Part shown: piece by piece, positions 35,365-43,454 of the stretch
How positions within the stretch are numbered: the stretch's first letter is position 1
Layout of the letters: each line of letters starts with the position of its first letter
Source of the DNA: DASPWW01 sp963756745
GTDB taxonomy: Bacteria; Actinomycetota; Thermoleophilia; Solirubrobacterales; 70-9
DNA length: 64,000 nt
Assembly: GCA_963756745.1 (NCBI GenBank)
Contig: CAVWOU010000005.1
Span: 62,001 to 126,000 of the forward strand
Reading direction: 5' to 3'
Program-made: the position numbers and the translations under genes
Notes under the pieces: model-generated
Databases searched by the model: none
The model's input: only the letters and a program-made list of their open reading frames with translations
Told to the model about the DNA's origin: nothing

Positions 35365-36504
35365 ATGCTCGCGCTCGAGATCGCGTTCTGGCTTTGTGTG
35401 GCGCTGCTCGTGCACACGCACGTCACCTACCCGCTCTCGCTGTGGGTCATCGCGCGGCTGAGGGGCCGGCAGGCGACCGCGGTGGTCGAGCCGGCCAAGC
35501 CGGCCGATCTCCCGAGCGTCTCGCTGATCGTCGCCGCACACGACGAGGAGGATGTGATCGCGCATCGCCTGCGCAACGCGCGCGATCTCGACTACCCGCG
35601 CGATCTCCTCGAGCTGATCGTCGCCTCGGACGGATCGTCGGATCGCACCGTGGAGCTGGCGCGAGCGGCGGACGCCGATGTGGTGCTCGACCTCCCCCGC
35701 GCCGGCAAGGTCGAGGCCCAGAACGCCGCCGTAGAGGCGGCGCGGGGTGAGCTGCTGGCGTTCTCGGACGCGAACTCGTTCTGGTCCCCCGACGCTTTGC
35801 GCCGCCTGGTAGCCCGCTTCGCCGACCCCCGGGTCGGGTACGTGTGCGGTCAGGTGCGGCTCCTCGGCTCCGGGTCCGAGAACGAGGAGGGGGCCTACTG
35901 GCGCTACGAGATGGCGGTGCGCGAGCTCGAGTCCGAGCTCGGTGGGATAACCGCCGGCAACGGCGCGATCTACGCGACGCGCCCCGACGCGTACGTCGTG
36001 CTCGACTCCGCGCGCGGGCACGACCTCAGCTTCCCGTTCACGATGACGAGGCGGGGCTGGCGCGCGCTGTATGCGCCCGACGCCGTCGCGCAGGAGAAGA
36101 TGGCGCCGACGATCGCCGGGGAGTTCGCGCGCAAGCGCCGGATGATGGCCCGGACCTGGGGCGTCGTGCTGGGAGACGGGATGCTCTCTCCGCGCGGATA
36201 CGGCGCCCTGTACGCGTTCGAGATCCTCTCCCATCGGGCGCTGCGCTACGCGGCGCCGTTCCTGCACCTCGTCGCGCTCGGGACGAACATCGCGCTGCTT
36301 GGACACGGCGCCGTGTACACGGTCACCCTCGCCCTACAGGCGGCGTTCGTGCTCGCGGCGCTGCTCGGAAGCGTGATCCCGCTTCGACCCTTCCGGCTCG
36401 GGTGGTACTACGCGGTAGTCGAAGGCTCGATCATCGCCGGGCTGTGGGACCGGCTGCGCAACCGCAGGGCGGTGACGTGGGGGAAGGTCGAGGGGACCCG
36501 GTGA
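35365..36504 (+). CDS. membrane family 2 glycosyltransferase
   Basis: 379 residues: N-terminal transmembrane helix, GT-A domain with SLIVAAHDEEDVIAHRL, IVASDGSSDRTVELA, SDANSFWSP and AGNGAIYATR, then two or three C-terminal helices. This is the layout of processive or EPS-type GT2 enzymes (CESA-like superfamily). ATG 2 nt after the previous gene. Its TGA overlaps the GTG that begins leader copy 3. Confidence 0.9.
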   Translation: MLALEIAFWLCVALLVHTHVTYPLSLWVIARLRGRQATAVVEPAKPADLPSVSLIVAAHDEEDVIAHRLRNARDLDYPRDLLELIVASDGSSDRTVELARAADADVVLDLPRAGKVEAQNAAVEAARGELLAFSDANSFWSPDALRRLVARFADPRVGYVCGQVRLLGSGSENEEGAYWRYEMAVRELESELGGITAGNGAIYATRPDAYVVLDSARGHDLSFPFTMTRRGWRALYAPDAVAQEKMAPTIAGEFARKRRMMARTWGVVLGDGMLSPRGYGALYAFEILSHRALRYAAPFLHLVALGTNIALLGHGAVYTVTLALQAAFVLAALLGSVIPLRPFRLGWYYAVVEGSIIAGLWDRLRNRRAVTWGKVEGTR

Positions 36505-36567
36505 GCGCGAGGCTCCAATCAGGATCCCGCCGTGGGCGGGGAATTTGATGCTGGGCCGAGCGCGAAC
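36501..36567 (+). promoter_or_regulatory. 67-nt repeated leader element, copy 3
   Basis: Four differences from copy 1, no gaps. Starts exactly at the stop of the preceding glycosyltransferase (GTGA overlap). The inner hairpin CCCGCC/GGCGGG is perfect with a GTG loop; the middle stem has an A-C mismatch and a U-G pair. The 15-codon uORF ends at TGA 36546, overlapping ATG 36548, which reads in frame into the sugar transferase, so the 3' part of the element is probably translated. Confidence 0.7.
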
Positions 36568-37159
36568 ACGGGTGACTAGCGCGAGGGGGCTTCCGCGCCC
36601 CGTCGACGTCGGCCTCGCGGCGGGTTGCCTTGTGCTCGCGGCGCCGTTTCTTCTCGTCACAGCTGTTGCGATCCGACTCGAGACCCGCGGCCCGGCGCTG
36701 TACCGCCAGCGGCGTGTCGGCAAGGGCGGCGAGGTGTTCGAGATGTGCAAGCTCCGCACGATGGTGACCGGCTCAGACCCGACCCCGGCCGAGACCTGGG
36801 AGCCGCTGCGGGAGGATGACCCACGGGTGACACGGGTCGGCGCAGTGCTCCGCCGCATGTCGCTGGACGAGATCCCGAACCTGCTCAACGTCCTCCGGGG
36901 CGAGATGGCGATCGTCGGCCCCCGGCCCACGATCGAGGCCCAGGTCGAGCAGTACGTACCGCGCCAGCGTCGCAGGCTCGAGGTCAGCCCCGGGATCACC
37001 GGGTGGGCCCAGGTCAACGGGCGGGCGTCCCTGAGCTGGGAGGAGCGGATCGAGCTCGACATCTGGTACGTGGAGAATCGATCCCTCGCGCTGGACCTGA
37101 GGATCCTCGCGCGCACGGCGCGGTTGATCGTGACCGGGAAGGGGCTGTACGAGGGATGA
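36548..37159 (+). CDS. undecaprenyl-phosphate sugar-1-phosphate transferase
   Basis: Initiates repeat-unit assembly on the lipid carrier. About 203 residues: one N-terminal hydrophobic segment, then the bacterial sugar-transferase domain with KLRTM, DEIPNLLNVLRGEMAIVGPRP and SPGITGWAQVNGR. It is the short monotopic form (PglC-like) without the CoA-binding and multi-helix N-terminus of WbaP. ATG 36548 follows a GGGGAA run but lies inside the leader element; GTG 36572 is the alternative start. Confidence 0.92.
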   Translation: MLGRARTRVTSARGLPRPVDVGLAAGCLVLAAPFLLVTAVAIRLETRGPALYRQRRVGKGGEVFEMCKLRTMVTGSDPTPAETWEPLREDDPRVTRVGAVLRRMSLDEIPNLLNVLRGEMAIVGPRPTIEAQVEQYVPRQRRRLEVSPGITGWAQVNGRASLSWEERIELDIWYVENRSLALDLRILARTARLIVTGKGLYEG

Positions 37160-37181
37160 CCAGATCGCCGAGCCGCCACCG

Positions 37182-38246
37182 ATGACGTCGGCCGAGCTGC
37201 TGAGCGTCCGGGACGAGGCTCGCTGGGCCCAAGCCCTCCCGGCGAGCGAGAGCGTGTTCGGCAGCGTCGAGTTCGCAGCCGTCCAGCGCGACCACCGCGG
37301 CGCCGATCCCCGCCTGTTCGTGCTCGACGCGCCACACCGTACGATCGCGCATCCACTGTTCCTTCGCCCCGTGTCCGTCCTCGACCTCGACACCGGGTCG
37401 AGCCGCGATCTGTTCGACGCCGCGACCCCCGAGTACACCGGCCCGCTCGCAGCGGGTGCGCTTGACGACGCCGCGCGCCGCGCGTTCGCCGACGAGTTGT
37501 CGAGCTGGTGCGCCGCGACAGGGATCGTCACCGAGTTCGGCCACCTGCACCCCTGGAAGGCGCGCACCGAGCTCCTCGACGCGGCCGCGATCGAGCGCGA
37601 GCGGGAGATCGTCTACGTGGACCTCACGCAGGATCCCGAGCGCATGTGGCGGGAGTCGTTCACCCACGCCGCTCGAAAGAACGTCAAGCGCGCCCGGCGC
37701 GAGGGCGTGCGCGTGCACGCGGCTACGAGCGAGGCCGACGTGCGCGAGCTCCACCGCATATACACGCTGACGATGGACCGACAGGGAGCGAGCAAGCGCC
37801 ACTACTTCCCGTACGAGTACTTCGCCGCGATCCAGGAGCGGCTGCCCCGCAACTCGCGGATCCTGCTCGCCGAGCACGACGGTCGCGTCGTCGCCGCGAC
37901 CCTCTACCTCCACGACGGAGCCGACGCCTACTCGTACCTCGGCGGCGCCGACCACGATGCCCAGCGCGTGCGACCGACGAACGCGATCGTCGACGAGATG
38001 ATCCGGTGGGCGCGCGCGCAGGGAAAGCAACGGCTCATCCTCGGGGGCGGGTACTCACCCCGCGACGGGATCTTCCGCTTCAAGTCGAGCTTCTCGCCGC
38101 TGCGAGCTTTCTTCCAGGTGTACCGGCGGGTGCACATCCCGGACGCCTACGCCGCCCTTGTCGAGGCGTGGCGCGGGCGGCACGGAGGCGCGGCCACGGA
38201 CCAGGGCTTCTTCCCTCCCTACCGGGCGCCGCAGCAGGCCGGCTAG
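37182..38246 (+). CDS. FemAB/GNAT-type peptidoglycan or polysaccharide transferase
   Basis: 354 residues with tandem GNAT-like folds: VDLTQDPERMWRESFTHAARKNVKRA followed by the second domain with RILLAEHDGRVVAATLYL and YSYLGGADHDAQRV. This is the FemAB-like family often found in exopolysaccharide loci, where it is thought to add an amino acid or acyl group. ATG 22 nt after the sugar transferase. Last gene of the locus; its stop overlaps that of the convergent DUF3105 gene. Confidence 0.85.
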   Translation: MTSAELLSVRDEARWAQALPASESVFGSVEFAAVQRDHRGADPRLFVLDAPHRTIAHPLFLRPVSVLDLDTGSSRDLFDAATPEYTGPLAAGALDDAARRAFADELSSWCAATGIVTEFGHLHPWKARTELLDAAAIEREREIVYVDLTQDPERMWRESFTHAARKNVKRARREGVRVHAATSEADVRELHRIYTLTMDRQGASKRHYFPYEYFAAIQERLPRNSRILLAEHDGRVVAATLYLHDGADAYSYLGGADHDAQRVRPTNAIVDEMIRWARAQGKQRLILGGGYSPRDGIFRFKSSFSPLRAFFQVYRRVHIPDAYAALVEAWRGRHGGAATDQGFFPPYRAPQQAG

Positions 38247-38995
38247 AGCGGGACGGGCTGGGGGCCCTGCCCGCGAAGGGTGTCGCGGAAGGCGCGGAGC
38301 GCGTCGAGCGTCGCTGCGCCCTCGTAGCGGTCGCACCCCAGCATGTTCGTCCACGCGGTCGCGGCGACCTCGTATGGCATGTCGGCGTTGGGAAAGAGCA
38401 GCATTCCCTCCGGGTCCTCGTCGAACACCCCCTTGATCGCGAGCTGGTCTTCCTCGGGGAGGTCGGGGCTGTACTGGATCTCGATCCGACCGTGCTCGAG
38501 CGAGTGCACGAAATGGCGCGGATCGGGTGTGACCGCGAACGCGCCGTCCGCCTGAGGATCGGGATCGTGGTCACCCGAGGTCGGCGGGTTGGTGTCGTAC
38601 TCAGGGGTCGGCTCGTTGGGCGAGATGTGTTTGTTTCCCTCGTCAGGGAGATCGAGTCGCAGATCGCAGCCAGCCTTCCTTGCGGCCACCGCGAGCCGAG
38701 CTTGTTCGACCGGCGGAGGCGGGGTCCCAACTCGGCCATCGGGGTCGACTCCAAATGTGGCCGCGAATCCCCCCTGTGTGTCAATGTTCGCCTCCGCGGG
38801 TAAGTCGCCGTCACTGCCGCCGTCGCTGCTTCCGCTCGCGATCACGACGATGATCCCGACGACGACCGCCGCCGCCAGCAGCCCTGCGACGGTGTACCCG
38901 AGCACGAGCCGCCGCTGGCCGGACTGCGCCTCGCGGCGCTGGGCGGCAATCCGCTGCTGGCGCAGGCGTTCCTTCTCTTCCCTTCGGCTCGCCAT
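38243..38995 (-). CDS. DUF3105 family membrane-anchored protein
   Basis: 250 residues: basic cytoplasmic head, one transmembrane helix (about 30-52), Gly/Ser linker, and the DUF3105 domain with YDTNPPTSGDHDPDPQADG and HSLEHGRIEIQY. The conserved His residues suggest metal binding but function is unknown. ATG start. Convergent with the FemAB-like gene, 4 nt overlap. Confidence 0.88.
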   Translation of the reverse strand: MASRREEKERLRQQRIAAQRREAQSGQRRLVLGYTVAGLLAAAVVVGIIVVIASGSSDGGSDGDLPAEANIDTQGGFAATFGVDPDGRVGTPPPPVEQARLAVAARKAGCDLRLDLPDEGNKHISPNEPTPEYDTNPPTSGDHDPDPQADGAFAVTPDPRHFVHSLEHGRIEIQYSPDLPEEDQLAIKGVFDEDPEGMLLFPNADMPYEVAATAWTNMLGCDRYEGAATLDALRAFRDTLRGQGPQPVPL

Positions 38996-39041
38996 TGGGC
39001 AGGCGAGCGTAGCGGATGGACTTCAACCAAAATAAAGTCCC

Positions 39042-40415
39042 TTGCCGAGCGAGCGGAACAACATCCTGTGGTGGGAGACCGAGCCTGTGACTCCCGGGCC
39101 ACCGCTCCACGGAACCGAGCGGGCGGATGTGTGCATCGTCGGCGGCGGGTACACCGGGCTGTGGACGGCCTATTTCCTCAAGCGTGCGGAGCCCTCCCTC
39201 GACGTTGCGGTAGTCGAGCGAAGCTGGGCCGGATCGGGCGCGTCGGGCCACAACGACGGCTACGCCATGACCGTGCTCGACATGAGCCTCCACCACCTGG
39301 TCGAGCATCACGGGCCCGAGCTGGCGGGCGCCGCGCACGAGGCCGTCGCGAGGTCGGTCGTCGAAATCGGCGAATTCTGCGCCGAGCACGACGTCGACGC
39401 CGAGTACGAGCTCAACGGTTTCGCGGGGATCGCGGTCAACGACGGTCAGATGTGGCGCCTCGAGCGCGACCTCGAGGCCGCCGAGCGGATCGGCGCCGCG
39501 CACGACTTCAGCCTCGTGGAAGGTGACAAGGCGAGGGCGGTGATCGGCTCGCCAATCGTGCGGGGCGTCCTCAAGGAGGGAAGGGGAGCGATCCTCAACC
39601 CGCACAAGCTGGTGCGCGGCCTAGCCCGCGCCGTCCAGGAGCTCGGGGTGCGCCTGTTCGAGCGTTCGCCGGCGACCGCCATCGCCCCCGGGAAGGTGAC
39701 AACCAGCCTCGGAGCGGTGGAGGCGCCCCGAATCGTGGTGGCCACGAACGCCTACCAACACGTGTTCGCGCAGTTCAAGCGCAAGGTGATACCGCTGTGG
39801 AGCTACGCGATGGCGACCGAGCCCCTGACCGACGAGCAGCGCGATCGGGTGGCGTGGCCGGGTCGCGAGGGGTTCGAGGACAAGCGCAACTTCATAACAA
39901 TCGGGCGGTGGACCGCCGACGGGCGGATTCTGTGGGGCGGCCGCCTCGCGCCGTACTTCCACGGCAACGACATGGACCTCCGTCACACGACCCACGAGGG
40001 TGTGCACGGCGAGCTCCGCGAGGCGTGGCGGCGCTACTTCCCGATGTGGCACGACGTCCGCTTCACCCACGCCTACGGAGGGTGCGTGGCGATCACCGCG
40101 ACGTTCCTGCCCTACGTCGGGTCGCTCGGCGACGGCGTCTTCTACGGCTACGGGTACAACGGGCACGGCGTGGCCCCGAGCCACGCCGTCGGCCGCGCCC
40201 TGACCGACCTGGTGCTGGAGCGCGACTCCGAGTACACCGAGCTCGTATTCGTGAACGCCGATCGCGAGCCCGACCTGCCGCCGGAGCCGCTGCGGTTCCT
40301 CGGCACGCGGCTGACCACGCGGTTGCTCGAGCGTCAGGATCGCAGCATGGACGAGGGCGACGGAGTGGGGGAGATGGACCCGCTCCTGCTGCGGCTGATC
40401 AACCGGCTCGGCTAG
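39042..40415 (+). CDS. FAD-dependent oxidoreductase, DAO family
   Basis: 457 residues. N-terminal FAD-binding CIVGGGYTGLWTAYFLK and the family block ERSWAGSGASGHNDGYA, as in glycine/D-amino-acid oxidases and gamma-glutamylputrescine oxidases; C-terminal FYGYGYNGHGVAPSHAVG. Oxidises an amine or amino acid with O2; substrate unknown. TTG start. The 3' end overlaps the convergent hydrolase by 17 nt. Confidence 0.88.
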   Translation: MPSERNNILWWETEPVTPGPPLHGTERADVCIVGGGYTGLWTAYFLKRAEPSLDVAVVERSWAGSGASGHNDGYAMTVLDMSLHHLVEHHGPELAGAAHEAVARSVVEIGEFCAEHDVDAEYELNGFAGIAVNDGQMWRLERDLEAAERIGAAHDFSLVEGDKARAVIGSPIVRGVLKEGRGAILNPHKLVRGLARAVQELGVRLFERSPATAIAPGKVTTSLGAVEAPRIVVATNAYQHVFAQFKRKVIPLWSYAMATEPLTDEQRDRVAWPGREGFEDKRNFITIGRWTADGRILWGGRLAPYFHGNDMDLRHTTHEGVHGELREAWRRYFPMWHDVRFTHAYGGCVAITATFLPYVGSLGDGVFYGYGYNGHGVAPSHAVGRALTDLVLERDSEYTELVFVNADREPDLPPEPLRFLGTRLTTRLLERQDRSMDEGDGVGEMDPLLLRLINRLG

Positions 40416-41229
40416 ACGTCGCCGCCGGCTCCCGCTGGGCCCACACCTCGTCCAGGAACGCGGCCAGCTCGTCGTTGAGGCGCTCGGGGTTGATCCGCCA
40501 CTCGGCGATCGAGGTGGCGTTGACGAGCCGCGCGTTCGGCATCTCGTCGACGAGCTGATCCGCGTCGTTGAAAGGGTGCAGCGGGTCGGCAGGGTGCCCG
40601 ATCACAAGCGCCGGCTGCTGGAGGCGAACGCGGTCCTCCTGCGGCGGCGCCGAGCGTCCGAGCAGCAGTCCTTCGAGCACCGCGGCAGAGGGCTCGGGGT
40701 CCTGGCGCGCCCAGTCGAGCACGATGTCGACGAGGAAATGTGAGCGCGGGAAACGGCGCGAGATCCGCGCCACCATCTTCCACGCCGGGGTCCCGAACCG
40801 CAACCCGACGAGGATCGGTGTGAAGATCACCGCGACCGCAGTCAGGGCGTTCTCGAGCACCGGCATCTCGACGAACAGCGCCTTCGCCCGCTCCGGATGC
40901 CATGCGGCGAACTCCAGTCCGACGTTGGCTCCCAGCGAAGTCCCTCCGACCACGGCCTCGTCGAGCTCCATGTGGTCGAGCAGCGCCCTGACCTGATCGG
41001 CGAACGAGGTCATCGAGTACAGCCGGGGGTCGTCAGGGCGATCGGAACGGCCATGCCCGAGCAGATCGAGGCAGATGACGCGGTTGCCGCGCGCGGCCAT
41101 CTCGGGGCCGAGGCGCTCGTACATGCGCCGGTTCATCAGCAGGCCGTGGACCAGCACCAGCACGCGGTCGCCCTCCCCGTACACCTCGTAGGTGAGGTCG
41201 TGCCTGTCGTTGTAGCGAAACGAGGCCAC
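40399..41229 (-). CDS. alpha/beta-hydrolase
   Basis: 276 residues of the alpha/beta-hydrolase fold: oxyanion region VLVHGLLMNRRMYERL, LDLLGHGRSDRPDD, nucleophile elbow GGTSLGANVGL with a Ser, a helical cap, and the acid motif PADPLHPF. The expected His region is not well conserved near the C-terminus (TSIAEWRINPERL), so catalysis is unconfirmed. Start ATG 41229. Followed upstream on the same strand by metF. Confidence 0.85.
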   Translation of the reverse strand: MASFRYNDRHDLTYEVYGEGDRVLVLVHGLLMNRRMYERLGPEMAARGNRVICLDLLGHGRSDRPDDPRLYSMTSFADQVRALLDHMELDEAVVGGTSLGANVGLEFAAWHPERAKALFVEMPVLENALTAVAVIFTPILVGLRFGTPAWKMVARISRRFPRSHFLVDIVLDWARQDPEPSAAVLEGLLLGRSAPPQEDRVRLQQPALVIGHPADPLHPFNDADQLVDEMPNARLVNATSIAEWRINPERLNDELAAFLDEVWAQREPAATSSRAG

Positions 41230-41252
41230 GACCTCGAGAGGTTATTCGGCGA

Positions 41253-42167
41253 TCAGGAGGGAGCCACGGCGGCGGGCTCGGAGGGCGCCCGCTCCCACGG
41301 GCGCGAGGCGCGAAGCGCTCCCAGGATCGCGCGGGTCGCCGGCGCCCTGTTGAGCGTGTAGAAGTGGATCCCCGGCACTCCCGCCGCGAGCAGCTCGTCG
41401 CACTGCCGCGCCGCGTAGGCGATGCCCAGCTCGAGCTCGGCGTGCTCGTCTCCGCCGAGCGCCTCCATCGCGTCCGCGAGCGGCCCCGGGATCGTCGCCT
41501 GGCAGATCTCGCAGAAGCGCTTGATCTGCGCGTAGCTCGTGATCGGCATCACGCCTGGGATGATCGGGACGTCGATCCCGACGCGCCGCGCGGCGGAGAG
41601 CCAATCGAAGAACACGTGGTTGTCGAAGAACAGCTGCGTGATCAGGAATGTGTCTCCGGCGTCGACCTTGGTCTTCAGGAACGCGAGGTCGGCGGCGAGG
41701 TCGGGCGCCTCGGGATGGACCTCGGGGAAGCACGCGCCGCCGATCCCGAACTCGAAGCGCTCGGAGATGAACGCCGAGAGCGCGACCGAGGACGGCAGGC
41801 CCCCCTCGGGGCGTCGAAACTCGGGCTCGCCGCGGGGTGGGTCGCCGCGCAGCGCGAGCACGTTCTCCAGCCCCGCGCCGTCGATGTTGCCCAGGATCTC
41901 CTCCAGGCGCTCCGTCGTCTCGCCGACGCAGCTCAGGTGGGCCATCGTCTCGATCCCGAACTCGCGCTTGATCGTGCCCGAGATCTCCACCGTTCCCTCG
42001 CGCGTGGCGCCGCCCGCCCCATAGGTGACCGAGACGAAGCCCGGGTCCAGCGGTCGCAGGACGCGGATCGTCTCGTACAGGGCCTCCTTTCCCTCTGCAG
42101 TCGACGGCGGGAAGAACTCGAACGAGAAACAGGGCTTCGTCGCGGCGATGATCTCGTCGATGCGCAC
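41253..42167 (-). CDS. metF: methylenetetrahydrofolate reductase
   Basis: Reduces 5,10-methylene-THF to 5-methyl-THF for methionine synthesis. About 304 residues, with FSFEFFPPSTAEGKEALY, VSVTYGAGGATREGT, ALRGDPP, KVDAGDTFLITQLFFD and PIIPGVMPITSYAQIKRF, all MetF blocks. GTG 42167 is chosen because conservation starts at once (VRIDEIIAATKP); the longer frame from 42239 overlaps the neighbouring SDR. Confidence 0.95.
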   Translation of the reverse strand: MRIDEIIAATKPCFSFEFFPPSTAEGKEALYETIRVLRPLDPGFVSVTYGAGGATREGTVEISGTIKREFGIETMAHLSCVGETTERLEEILGNIDGAGLENVLALRGDPPRGEPEFRRPEGGLPSSVALSAFISERFEFGIGGACFPEVHPEAPDLAADLAFLKTKVDAGDTFLITQLFFDNHVFFDWLSAARRVGIDVPIIPGVMPITSYAQIKRFCEICQATIPGPLADAMEALGGDEHAELELGIAYAARQCDELLAAGVPGIHFYTLNRAPATRAILGALRASRPWERAPSEPAAVAPS

Positions 42168-42216
42168 GGACGCAGGATGGTAGAGGCCCGACCCTGGACG
42201 ACCGGCACGGCTGTGG

Positions 42217-43044
42217 TCAGCGCGCGACCAGCCGTTCACTGAGCTCGTGTAGTCGCCGCCGCGCGTCGATGTCGTACGCCTGTGGGTAGGCGCGGGACTC
42301 GGCCTCGCCGTCGAAGTAGCGCCCAGTCACCCCGGCGAGCTCCGGGGCCACGACGAGGCGGAGCGTCGCCCGGGTTCCCTCCTCTAGCGTGCTCACCGGC
42401 CTCGTTCCCGAGTGCGTGACCATCTTCGTCGGCATGTACGTCGCGGGGTGGAGGCAGTTGGCGGTCACGCGCGCATCAGCGAGCTCCTCGGCGAGGTCGA
42501 ACGTGAACATCACCTGCGCGAGCTTGCTCTGGCAGTACGCCTGGACGCCGTTGTAGCCGCGCTCGAGCATGACGTCGTCGAAGTCGATCGGGGCCTGGCC
42601 CGCCGAGCTGACGTTGACGATCCGAGCCGGCGCCGAGTCGACGAGCAGCGGGTCGAGGCGGCGGGTGAGCAGGAAGCTCGCGAGGTAGTTCACGGCGAAG
42701 CGCAGCTCGTAGCCGTCGCGGCTCTCCATCCGTACGCCGTCGCCGGGCAGTGTCACCCCGATTCCTGCGTTGTTGACGAGGGCGTCCAGGCGCGGTTCGT
42801 CTCGCGCCACGCGGTCGGCCATCTCGCGCACCTCGTCGAGCGCCGCAAAGTCGGCGCGGTACCAGCGCAGGCGATCGTTTCCGGTCGCGTCCCGGATCTC
42901 GTCGACCGTCCGCTGTCCGCGCGCGTCGTCGCGCCCGTGGAGCAGGACCGTGGCGTCGCCGGAGGCGAGCCGCGTCGCGAGCGCCTTGCCGAGGCCGTCG
43001 GTGGCCCCGGTGACCAGGATCGTCTGCTCATTCAGCGGTCTCAC
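42217..43044 (-). CDS. short-chain dehydrogenase/reductase (retinol-dehydrogenase-like)
   Basis: 275 residues, classical SDR: TGATDGLGKALA, NNAGIG, VNVSSAGQAPIDF, and the catalytic YCQSK. The long C-terminal region with LHPATYMPTKMV resembles retinol-dehydrogenase-like bacterial SDRs. GTG start at 43044. Divergent from the cupin gene at 43104. Substrate unknown. Confidence 0.88.
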   Translation of the reverse strand: MRPLNEQTILVTGATDGLGKALATRLASGDATVLLHGRDDARGQRTVDEIRDATGNDRLRWYRADFAALDEVREMADRVARDEPRLDALVNNAGIGVTLPGDGVRMESRDGYELRFAVNYLASFLLTRRLDPLLVDSAPARIVNVSSAGQAPIDFDDVMLERGYNGVQAYCQSKLAQVMFTFDLAEELADARVTANCLHPATYMPTKMVTHSGTRPVSTLEEGTRATLRLVVAPELAGVTGRYFDGEAESRAYPQAYDIDARRRLHELSERLVAR

Positions 43045-43103
43045 GCTCGCAGATCAAGGTAGCGTCGGGCGGGCACCGATCCCGACACCGCGGAGGCACG
43101 CTT

Positions 43104-43454
43104 ATGAGCACGGTGGACATCCGGCGCCTGGAGCAACCCGACGAGACGCGCGAGTTCGAGCTCGGCCGGTTCGAGGTTGTGAGCGTCGGGGGCATGACGA
43201 TCGGCCGCGCCGCGTACCAGCCTGGGTGGAAGTGGTCAACGCACGTCGGGGGCTCGCCGGATGCTCGCTGCGAGGTCGAGCACGTCGGGATGGTCGTGTC
43301 GGGTCGCGCGGCGGTGCTGATGAACGACGGCACCGAGGTCGTGATGGAGCCCGGCGACCTGTTCCACGTCCCGCCCGGCCACGACAGCTGGGTGGTCGGA
43401 GATGAGCCGTACGTCTCGCTGCACTTCCTCGGTGCGGAGGAGTATGCGGACTAG
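43104..43454 (+). CDS. small cupin-domain protein
   Basis: 116 residues, one cupin barrel: the first motif HVGGSPDARCEVEHVGMVVSG is degenerate and the second is MEPGDLFHVPPGHDSWVVG. Cupins bind metal and act as dioxygenases, isomerases or ligand sensors; this minimal form is unassigned. ATG start. Its stop overlaps the convergent glycosyltransferase stop by 4 nt. Confidence 0.82.
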   Translation: MSTVDIRRLEQPDETREFELGRFEVVSVGGMTIGRAAYQPGWKWSTHVGGSPDARCEVEHVGMVVSGRAAVLMNDGTEVVMEPGDLFHVPPGHDSWVVGDEPYVSLHFLGAEEYAD

